A stretch of 64,000 nucleotides of DNA, taken from positions 2,293,102-2,357,101 of the forward strand of contig SJOL01009849.1 in NCBI GenBank assembly GCA_004794785.1. Reading direction: 5' to 3'. Made by a program: the position numbers and the translations under genes. The notes beneath the pieces were generated by a model. It saw nothing but the letters and a program-made list of their open reading frames with translations, ran no database searches and was not told where the DNA came from. The stretch is from Opisthorchis felineus (Eukaryota; Platyhelminthes; Trematoda; Opisthorchiida; Opisthorchiidae). Positions 38,801 to 50,800 of this stretch are shown piece by piece. Within the stretch, counting starts at the first letter, position 1. The number at the start of each line of letters is the position of its first letter.

Positions 38801-41800
38801 ATGCATACTCTCACACAATGGGGAAGCCATCAAGATGCATGCATAGATGGAACTACCACATTCAGCTTCATAAGAAAATGGTGAGTATATATTGTTATAG
38901 AAGACCGAACAATACTTGAGCATATTTGCCGTCTGACTTGGTTCAGTGTCCTTTGGAATTTACCTATTGGGGAAAAATGATTTCAAGTTAGGAAATTACG
39001 CATCAAGACATAATGAATACTGTGCTTTCCTCAAAAACGTAAACCTTTATTTGTCTTTACGCCTATTTCACCTGGCCCGTCATCGTTACTCGAAGAACCC
39101 CGTGAGTGACAAGTGGTGTATAATACCAAGCATAACCGACAACTGTGTAGGGATGCGAATAAGTACGGTTTTCTCCTCCGGTTATATTCCTCTACAACTA
39201 CCATAAAATCCATCTGCAAGGCGCAAGTAATTATCTGAGGCGAACCTACATCAAAAAAGGGTGTGATTTCATGTTAAACGACATCGATCAGGTTGGAGCA
39301 TTAGGTAATAAAAATGGTCTACTCTGGATGATCTAGTTTAAAGGGGGCATAGCACCTTGCAAATGGACGTGGATATTTGACCTAAATTGTTACACATCTG
39401 TTGTCTCGTAACTAAAAGACAGTTTGCTCAACAACGTAAAACCACATATAACCAAACGAGTATGGGAGCTTAAGGGTGGAATTAATGAAGACTTATTTTT
39501 CATAAAAGTTTTGTTAAGCATGCACTCACATTGTAGGCTGAATGACCACCACAAACCTACGGCGTGAATACTCCCGGTGATACGCCTTCATCTAGACTGA
39601 GATTTGTATAGTAGAAGAGTGGTAGAGAAATCATAAACCACCTATTGCAGAGGACCTTTCTTTCTCTTCAGTCTGTTTTCACCCGTATACGGTAGCGTCT
39701 GGAACACTGTTGCTTATGGATGGCTGAAAAATGTCCTCCGCACTCAACTAAATGTTTTTTGGCAGAAGCACAAAAGTTATTAGGCCCCACCAGAGTTGAT
39801 CTACAATTTTGCGTAAATCCGCGTCTAACTACATATAATTCCACAACAGCAAAGGGCACTCTATGTATCTCGTCATAAATTGACATATTCTTGTGTAAAT
39901 TCATTAAATATAAACCTAAAACTTAGTTTTACTAAACTCTTGCCAGCCGCAGAAGTTTAACCCTTTCCCTTGATTACACCAAAGTAAGCACCTCGCATTA
40001 GTGCAGTTGCATGGCCCAAAACATAGTCTCCATTTCATCTCTGAAAGATTTATGGGAAAAATTTTGCAGACAAACAGTTCATTTAGACTATGATATTTGC
40101 GGTGCCCCAAACGATTGAATAACGCTTTCAAAGCGTTGCATATTCAGGTCGAAACTGAAACTGGAGTGTGATGCACATTTGCAATTTCGTTACCTAGGAA
40201 ATATATGGATGAAAAGAGACAGAGGGCCTTCTGTGACCAAATCATGTGAAACGACAACGCCATCAGCCAAAAGTTACATGGAGTCTGCCCACCAATCAAG
40301 ACGCTATTTCACAGTGTATACTTGAAAGTGAACACAGACCAATCTCACCCATTTGTTTTAATCAGTATCCCAGATAGACAGCTGTCAAAGGTTGAACAAG
40401 CGAATCGAGATCTTCACTTTGGTTGATTTTTGGGATACGTCAAGGGAGGGTCAATTATCGTTTACTGTCACCTAGCTTAGGGAAACCGAAAATTTGATAG
40501 TGGCCAAGCGATAAATGTGATCGTGGTAAATTTATCTACTTGAAGTTTTACCCAAATAAACAATAATGAGTGTCTTCCCTAGCATGAGAGTGAGGGGCAA
40601 TACGAGATACGGACAAGGGTCAGGAATAATTCAATCACGATATCGTGGTTTGCGCACTTTCAAAGTCACACAGACGCAATTGGTCATACACCTGTTGTCG
40701 TCGTGAAAGAGCAACACATTAGTAATTTTACAATAAACAGAGCGGCTAGGACTCTGATGTCATTTTATGGTGGCGCTCCTGAAGAACTCGCCACTCAGCC
40801 CGTCCTTTGGTTTGCAATTTGCATTAAGAAGAACGCGGTCACTTCAAGTGGTGAGGTAACTGGCACTACCAAAGATTTGCAACGGTGCTTGAAAGTCGCA
40901 CGACATGGTGCAAAACCTCACTGGAATCTGAAAATCTGCATTTCCGTGGTCACCTTCAGTTTTCTGATGTCTAAACTTTTCCTGGTATAAGTTTTAGCCC
41001 CAGGTGCTTTACTCCGTTTTTAAATTATTGTCTCGGAATGTGTGATTCCTCACTAAAGCCCCCTGGTGAGCCTACTGAGGTCCATTATTCGTCTGCCTGA
41101 CACCAGTCATTAGGCGCCGAAAAGTTGCTCTCAGTTCTTCTGCGAAAAAACGAAATTATCGCAGACGTTGGCACTCAGGACGAAGCATGAAACGAGACCC
41201 TTTAATAGGCCACAAGCTCTTCGGCTGAGCTGAAAAATTCGGCGTTGAAGATATCAGATGTAGTACATCGAAAACTGTCGGATGCAGCCAATTAACCGTC
41301 AAGAATATGTGCCTATGAGTCCAACTAATTCAGTAATTTTTATCCTTATTCATCCCAAAAAGTACTATTCCAAGCGTGTGATAGCTCCGCTGTTGGAGTA
41401 AACGCGGTGATCAAATCGATACGAACCGTGTATCGTGAACAAACCAACAAATTCAAAAATTCGGGATGGTGAAAATGTTTATGAACGTTTGACAGCAAAA
41501 CTGATAATAGTAGAATGTTACATGGTAAGTGTAACACCCAAAGATTTTCATACCCACATTGTGCGCATGTTTTGCGGACAACTACAGCTTCTTATTGAGT
41601 AAGACCCCTAACAACCTATGCCATAAATATCAGCTGAGCTAGCAAGAATTTCTTTGGCGACTTTCGATTTGGTATTGTATCGAATGAGATCACAAACCAT
41701 TCTCTTATAAACATTCTTCTTCAAACAAGAGGCACTGGTATGCCCCCAAGACGTTGGTCCCCAGGACAGTGAGAAACTGTCGTAATTTCTTCCCTAAGAA

Positions 41801-44800
41801 CATGCTACCTTCGTTCGTTGATCACATTCATTCAACAATTTTCGGGTAACAAATTGCATATTTTTATCCACTCCTTCAGTGAACTGCAGGAATACATCAC
41901 CTTTTGTATTTTGCACAAATATGCTCCATATGTGTACAGACCACTGGCTATATTGAAGCGCAAATTACTGGAACCACTTGCTGGTGAGTTGAGTACTATT
42001 CTCGCATTTCCTTCAAACCGGACAGACTTTAGAAGCACTGATGAACTGATATAACAGCAAATCCTTACTTACTCGGGAATTTAGGGCTAGTGCTTTTAAC
42101 GAAAATGACCCAAAATTTTGCAGTCTTACCAGCAATAAGTTGACAAAACAATTCACTGGTAACAACTTGAATAAGGTGCTCAGCCATTAGTGAAGAGCTC
42201 GTTGTTGGTGCAAATCACAATGACCAGTTTCGCAGCTTTATATTCGTACAGTAACACCACTGGGAAAGTTTAGGGGGTCTAACATTATTATTGTCTGCGT
42301 CCGATCTTGTTTTATTTCGAATGAGTACCGAGATCAGTTTTTAGTCGTGGCTTATCGGTCGTGTTGCTTAACGAACTCCCAAAAATTGCACGTTATTCCT
42401 AGTTAATTACTTATTCTCAGACGAGTATACTTGGATTAGTTGTTGGTCTCTCTTAAAACGCTGTATTTAAATTAAGGTTACATTACCGCGTACCGCCTAC
42501 ATAGTTTAATCTCCAGATTAGTTTTTGCGGCGGGGATCAGAAGCAAAGTTATGTTTTCCCTTATTTTGTAACCCTTGTTCTGCTGTCCCCCGGGATAAGT
42601 AAAGTTAAAGAAACACTCTAGAATAACCTTTATGCGACTTCTTGGACCCGGATTGGCTGGAATATTAGTTACTAAACCACATGGATGATGGGATGATACG
42701 GTCGTTGCTAGTGAATAGTTAAACAGAAGGTACAAAAAACAGTACCCAAACATAGAGGATGACGTCGATGGCGGTCCTAATCTTTGATTAAAAGAAGGAT
42801 GACAGAACCCTGACTTACACACACAAGTGAATTTCATTGAACGACTTGATCGTGTTTAACAATAGTTTCGCGTTCTCATGGGCAGAAAGACCGAAAACTT
42901 TCAGTCCACATCATAATCAGCTTTTCCGCACCTTCTTGAATTCAGTTTGAATGATCAACAAACAACACACCATACGACACTTGCTAGTTTAAGTGTCTGA
43001 CTGCTGCCTACTGCTGGTAGTGTGAGGAGGTTTGCGAAGTTTCCAGACAATAACTCGACTTCCAAGTGAAGCTAGTCTATTCTGAAAAGCCTAGAAATAA
43101 TGCATAGGTGTTACATCCTTATTGGGGATCAACAGCAGCGCACATCTCACTAAACTCACCGAGAGTTATCTCACAACCTTTCGGCTAATTCATAAAAATC
43201 TGACCGTTCGAGAAAAAACAGCTGGACAGTGGTGTGACAAGCTCGCCATTAGATAAGATATAGTGCGTCTCATCCTTCAGTCACAGAAACCACACCACGT
43301 GATCGCATATTGACTGCTTCTTCAGTGGTGACTTCTCGGATGGAAGTTTTACTCATCTTGTAAAATTTTTCTTCCTCTAACCCACTTAATGACTGATGTT
43401 ACTGCTGGAAGATTTGGCAATTTTCAATTGATATTTCGTCCTGTCAGTGAAAAGCCGAGAAGCGCCTTACAGCTGTTTCATCCTTTTTTGGAAACATCTC
43501 ACGACACTCAAAGCTTTTTGAAACTGTGACCTTCCGATCAGGGTATGAACACTCTAGCGTCTCGCCATGAGCAGCAGTATGAGTAACTCATATGCAAATA
43601 GTTGATTTGACGTTTGATTTACTACGGCACACGCTGGTTGAATGGATGTTTCGAGAAATGCATCAGTACAATTGTGGACGGTTACGAGTATGCCGTGGGC
43701 TTTCGCCTGAGTTCGCCACCTTCGGTGGTGAAAGGCAGGGATGATCCCTCCAGCCTTTCCTCTTCAACACTGTTACTGATGTGTTGCTCAAAATTTCGCT
43801 GCCTGCCTGAAACCTCGGGGTCCGAATGCTCTTGTGAAGTTCGCTCACAGGCGTTGAGTATGCGGACGATGATGCTTTCCTAGGTTGAGGTCCTTCAAAA
43901 ATAAATTTAAATAACATAAGTAATCCTGCCGCACGGTTTTGGCATGCGCTTTACACCTGCAAAGTGTAACGTGCTGATACAAGACTGGGTGGGATCCAAT
44001 CCAAACCTCATGCTTTCAGACAGGCCAATCGATATGGTGGGTAGTTTTGTATACATAGGTAGTTGCTTATGTTCCGATGGCCGGGCTGGAGATGAGATTA
44101 CGTCTCGATTCGGGAAGACTAGTGAAGTTTCCGCCAACCTTTAACTCTTATGGTGCCGGCGCGACGTCAGTCTGTTCGTCAGGAGCAGTGGTCACACTGC
44201 AGCACGCTCTCCCACTCCTCAGTGACCGAAACTGTCACAGTTTGGACCAACGTACTCAAGGTACATGGTTTATAACTGGTAAGTTGAACCGATTTTCAGG
44301 TCCTGCTTAAGAACTGAATGAACATACATGGGTAACTTAAACGAAACTTATGCATACGGTAGTTGATGGTACACAATATTTTTGGGAAGGCTTTGGTCGT
44401 TTTGAATTATACTTGGTGACACGCACTAAAATGATAGTTTGGATGAGCAGCTGTCACTTTCAATGAGGGGTGTTCATTAAACCTTTGCTTCTGTCATTTT
44501 TCTGACTTTCTTCAGATGTATACCTGTTATGGATTTTAGGAAGCCATATTGCGGAAACAGATGAACTTGTGCGTTGCTAGCAACTGCACGACTAAAGCCA
44601 GTCTAGGACTGTGTGCGAAATAGAGGGTCGTTTTAATACAATCAAACAGTGGATGATTCCTATACTGACATTTGGAACTAAAGATGCTACACCGGAAGAC
44701 GAATCGTTTAATACACATGTTCCTCCACTCTCACTTCATATGGAGTCATCGTCAAATACCATCGTGGGATGTATATATCCCAACAGCCACTCAGGTGCTT

Positions 44801-47800
44801 AGTGTGAGTCGTAGAGGAAATCACTAGGCGCGTTTAAAAATGAACGGGGGAGTTAAATGTTATAGGAAGTGATGACAGAGTGAACGGTACGGTGCTTGGA
44901 GGTGTTGGAAATGATGTGTAGAAATAGCGTAAAACAAGCATAAAACCGTTTAAAATCCTTTAATGAACAACTTATACAAAAGTTCAGTACGATTATGAAA
45001 TTCCCTTCGAAGATTCTCTTAGTCGCGTGCATCCTGGTAGTACTTCGACCACAGCTGGTAAGGACTGGACCAGGGAAATTATTTGGCACTCACTCCTTAC
45101 CATTATCAGGTCGTTTTCTAATAATCTGGGCAGACGTGCCAACGAAAGTTGAGGTGGTAACAATAGAAACACAAGTCTTGGCCGACAATGCGAACGGAAA
45201 ATAACCACTGCCTGAAGCAATCGATTTCTGCACAGGAGTACGAACATTTCCAGGAGGTTTCAATGTCCTTACTGAGAAGCCCGATAGGCTGTTACTGTCA
45301 ACCTGATAAAACTAAGGCACCGTTTCGACCCCATTTGCCACCTAAACTGTAGTTATTAAGCGCAGTAGAAGGCAGCACTGGCTCTACGTAAGCGGACAGG
45401 GTAAAATAGACATGAAGAGCTGATTTCTGGTTCTTTTGCGCAGTAAATAATGCTGTTCTGCCTAATCCGTTGTTAACTTTCGTTCCTAAGTTATGTTTGG
45501 ACTAAACTGCCACCTTGGATAACATTCTCTTATTTTGTGGCGTTGATTTATGTTCGCAATTATCATACCCTGTGTACAAGTCATCAACCGTTTCATTTAA
45601 AATACCGAACCGAAAAGTAGTTAGCATCCTTTCGGTTGGTATAACCTAGGACCATGTACACAAAATCAAGTAGAGCGAATGCATAAACATATATGTAACA
45701 GAATGCTGGAGACTGCAACAAAATCAGTGAACACGACAGAGGAATAAACGGGACTCCAAAAAACGTAGATGAATACCCAACGTCCGTGAAAGGCTCATCA
45801 ATTGCATACCATTTGCTAGATAAGTAAGACAAAACGAATTCGGAAAATGTTTAAATTTTGGGGAGGAGACTACTACTGCCTAAACAGCGACGGGTGGGTT
45901 TGGTGGTGAGGTCACCAAATTTCCAAATGTGAATACAACAGATGTAGAACTAGCAAGCGCGCAAACGGCAGTTCTAGATCAGACGACCTGACACGTGGCG
46001 GTGCGTGTGTGAAGGGGAGCCACCAAGAAAATTGGCCTAGATCTGAAATACATGGCCCAAGTCGACCAAAAGTTCACGCGATCTCAACCCTTGGCAGAAT
46101 TATCTTTAAGCTTACGAATCCACACAGACCCAAAAAGTCTGCAAAAGACACCCAACATGAAGCACTTATTGCGGCGCTATAAACCGGATGACCGAGGACC
46201 CAAAAGCGATCACAATTATTTCAGTCCTCTACAAAAAACCATAAGGCCTAGGCACACTCACAAGTGGACAAATTTTTTTGCCGATATTCAAAACTAGTGT
46301 GCTGGTCGAAATGTTGGTTCCCCGTTTGCCCTAAAGCCTATCCTAAAGAAACGTGGGTCAAAATCTAAAACTTACGCAGCTATAGATCCGTCGACTGTTT
46401 ACTAAACCTTTCTGGGATAATGATAAGAAGCTATACATTTAATTAGCCTCATTCTGAACAAATTCTACATTTTATTAACGGGATTATACATGTATGAGTA
46501 CATAAGTTATTGTCAAACTAGGCATATTGGTCACACTGATGCTCCACTGTGTTTGAAAAAACGATAAACGTCATGAAAACGGTCTGTGGAAATCATTAGG
46601 AAATCGCTGAAACAACTATGCTTTTTCTTTCATCCCCACTGTATCCAGAATTATACGGAATGAGTAAGGTGACCCACTGGCCTTTTCTGCTTGAAACTGC
46701 CTCGTCAGGACTACGTCTGCTAGTTTTGAAGCAATGGAGTTGGCGATACTTCGAAAAAGCCACAAATATGGTTTGTCAGCAGTTTTTTTCATTTCATGAT
46801 CTTATAATGCAAAACTGAATTGTTTTATTATCAGTACAAGTAATAGTTTTTTGCTACGTCACTAAATAGAGGATAACTGGACGTCAAAAATAAACCTGAG
46901 TCCAACTGTGTTGTTGAGAATACACTACCGATAAGTTCAGTCTGAACATCAGGCCCCCAAGTGATTATACCTTCATAACTGGGGACGTAAAATTATACAT
47001 AGAAATTAGAGTAGGAGTATCTTCCTCATCATAATGTTGTAGATGATAACCGGCTAAAATATGACTGGCATACGAAGAGATAGGTGCATTTACTTGACCA
47101 AATGCATTCTTTGTCTGATTGCGTGGCTAGTACTTTCAACTAGAGAGGGCAAGATGAATCAGGTTAAATGCACGAAAGCTTAGAAGAAACTTGCAAAACG
47201 ACGTTTGGAGAAGACATTAGTATATCACGTGAATCCAGTTTGTCGTCTGTCAAGTTATTGAAAGTCTTTCTTGTGAGAAGGAGGAAGAACAACAAGCAAA
47301 CAGTTCTGTACGAAAAAGAACGCATGAAAATCTACAAATGTATGAAATTCTGAGCACATTTAAACACATGCGCCTTTTTGTGAAGGTAAAACATATCTGC
47401 GCTTTGGATAGATTAATATAAATATATAAACACACGAAAGACCAGGTGAAGACACCAACAGCCTTATCATAATCAACATTTGAAAAACACGAGTTTTGGA
47501 GAGCTCCTTTAACAATAAGAGACAAGTAACTATTCGTTTTGAGCATTTTTAAGGTTCATCAAAACAGATTGCTTGCTGTATTGTAGACATAAAGCTGATA
47601 ATTTTTCAAGTCTGAGTGAAAGCATTGGCATAACCAAGGGGTCCGGTGGAGCTTGTAGCTCACAGTTCGTCAAATATTCATGCCTAAAAAGTTAGAGAGA
47701 GAAAGATAGAATTTTTCTTGAATTTGTGCTTACTGAGAGCAAAATATTAAATCAAATGCATAGCCAACTGGGGGCGAAGAAAATCACTGATATGAATTGC

Positions 47801-50800
47801 CTGTCTACATCATAAGTAGCAAATGGAAAAGCTTGTTAAAAGCACCATGTGCGACAGGCATCTTAACATAACCCAGATATAAGAAAGTAATGCACTCTAC
47901 ATCTTAAACTGTTTGACATGCTAATACTTTTATGTACGAGGTAGAGCAATCTTGCTACATGTGACCCAGTACAATCTTTTGTGGACCACCGGACAGTTGT
48001 AGAAACGAATGGACAGGCTCTGCATAAATGTCTGCTGCAAAAGCGGTTTTGCGTAATTACACACAAAGTTCAAAAAAACTCGATGATGAACAAACCAGTC
48101 TAATTTTGGGGCAGTATCTACGGATGGTAAACGTACTTGCCGTAGAAGTCAGGCCAAAGCGTCTTAAGCGGGGTTGGGTAAGCTGTCCAAACACCTTGAG
48201 TTAAAATCGGGGAGATTTCTGACAGGATCAAATTGGAGAACTACGGACTGAGAGTAAACAGTGAGACAGCACAAGCAGTGCTTTGGCCGGAGGTACACTG
48301 AGGAAAGCGATTGTTAGAACAAGTCCTGTGTACTGATGTGTGCGTGGTAGAGCTAGACACTTATTTTTGTTCGCTCATTGAACAAATCATGTAGACTCGA
48401 AAAAAGGTGCGATTTTACCCTGACATTGTTAAGCAAATCTGACGCTGAGTACAATGCTCATGGAGGTACCAGATACTCGGTTGGAAACGATTCATTCATG
48501 AATCCATATAGTGTACGTTTGAGGGAACTTCAGACAGACTTGGTAAAATGAATCCTACCGGTGTTGGGTAAGACGAGGAATATTTTATGCTCCCACGAGA
48601 GCAAGAAAATGACACTCGGCACAGGATGTCTGGTTGGAATGAAAAAACGGAAGAAGACCCTACCTGCTTTATTCTCTTTCGTTACCTTCTCCGAACAGAT
48701 GCATCTCGAGGAAGGAAATTTTATTAATTAAGACCACCCCCGCTATAAAGTAATAACTCAAATATGGCTGTTTGAGATCATTGGTGATTTTGTCTACCAT
48801 GGGACTATCTCTAACATGCACTGTTTGAGAATTCATCCACTGACATTTAAGCAAGGGGTTGAATTTGTGGGACAAGTTTGCATTCATATTCTCTTGAGGA
48901 AGCCAGACCTGCAAGACTGACGATAAAGTCTGCATCTCCTGAAGTGAGCAGAAAAAGCCTTGGTCGTTGGCTTGTTCGCTGAGCTGGGCAATTTGATTGC
49001 AAACATTTCATCACCAATCGAGGTGACATCATCAGTGCGTTATTGGGGAGCGTAGTGGTGCGTAGCGGTGGGTTGGTGGTTGTGCCTCTATAGAAAAAGC
49101 CTTGCTAGCTAAAAGAGAATGAATCATTTAAATCGCTAAAGAGAAAACAACGGCCTCATTTCGCAACACTGGAGGATATTATATATGGTAGTGTTGGTAA
49201 GTCGAATTATCATGTAACTTGCGTATTAGTTATTTCGATGAAACACCCTGAATTAGGCTTGTTGTAAAGGATAGAGTCACTACTGATCGAATTATGCTCT
49301 TATATACCAGTGTACCTCTAATTTAAGCACCATTAATCTTGATAGACGTGAAACGGCATCTGTAAAATATTAAAGTATAAAATGTTACGAAAAGAATGAT
49401 GCGAATGTGTAGTATTCCGTTTCTGAATAAATTAGCGTCGTTTGCAAGATGAAAATCTGCAAAAATAAATTTGCTACTAATGATAAATTATAATCTCTGT
49501 GGAAGTCCATCCTGGGTTACTTACTTGGGTTTACTTGCTTGGATGTAAGCATGGTTCAGTTTTCCGCTGGCGTAAGTTCTAACAACCAGTTGACTAATTA
49601 CTTGCAAAACCAAATTGTTCAACTCTTATGTCAAACACGTAAATTTTCAAACCTTCTCTGTATTCCGTGGTACAGTGATTAGATTCTATAAATTTCAATT
49701 GAGATTTTGTCCTTTAAGGGAAGCCACTCTATGCTAAACTGTCGATAAACATTGAATGGCTGTTTCATCTTTAATAAGGATCATCAGTAGTAAGCACTTA
49801 TTGGCTAAGTGTTCAAAATATTGGCCATAAGATTGCGGGTTCGGAATCCCCTTGAATTCTGTGAGATCCGCAATGCTAATGATTCTTAACAAGGAAGGAA
49901 GAGCTGCACGCTGCTTTTCGGCTTTCCAGCCTAAACTGCCTTCCCAGACAGAACAAAATCTCACTTAAAAACTACCCAACTTCCTCACACCATTATCACT
50001 CTATGTGTAACGCAGAGGATGTATACTTTAACAGGATGAAAGTAACTTCCATCTGAGAAGTCACCACTCAAGCAGCAGCCAATAGGTGATTAGGCAGTTT
50101 GGTTTCTGTGACTGAAGGATGAATGGCATTATGTCCCGTCTAATTTTGAGCTAATCAAACCTCCGTTTAGCTGCTCGTGGCCGAGCGGTTTGCGTGTTCA
50201 AGCTGCCAGCCGGAAGATCTCGGGTTCGCAACTACTCATCATTCACCAGATGTATAATCTGTATGTTTATATGATTTAACTTAATTATTTTCCACACAGA
50301 AAATCGTCTTTATTTGTTGCCAGGTTGGGCGGTGTAAAAGAAGGAGGCTTATTCAAATACGTTTTTTGTGAAACCGAGCGTGCACAAGAAACCAGTTTTT
50401 AAGTTAGGAAAGCAGAATATTTTTTATTGTTTCCGATTTCGACATGGAAAACAAGTATAACTTAGTCAAACCTTTACCGAAGAGCACTACGTAAAATACA
50501 CATTTCTTTTTTGGCAACGTTCCATCTGCAAATAGAAATGATCTGCTTCAAAGGCCGAATGTTGATTTGACGGCTTGATGGCAAGCTTGCGTATTTTGAC
50601 AGCAACCACACCTACCATAGTAGAGCGGTATTAGCTTGCGTTCACCAACGAGTACGTTGTTTTTCAAAAGCATATTTATAATGTATTGTCATTTCCAACT
50701 TGCCTCATGACCGCTCGGCTCATATTGTGTAGAGCTCAATCTTACTTGTTTGTCTGAACAGTTCCCACTTTTATGCACTTTAGTTCGGAGCAAAATTCTC

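Noticed and set aside
39668..40131. Possible Penelope-like remnant on the minus strand (HLVECGGH)
   Set aside because: Only one short string resembles the family; the cysteine motif and YIG are absent.
46052..46297. 81-codon ORF in a GC-richer patch
   Set aside because: No recognised motif, no matching acceptor or donor, and not phase-compatible with gene A.
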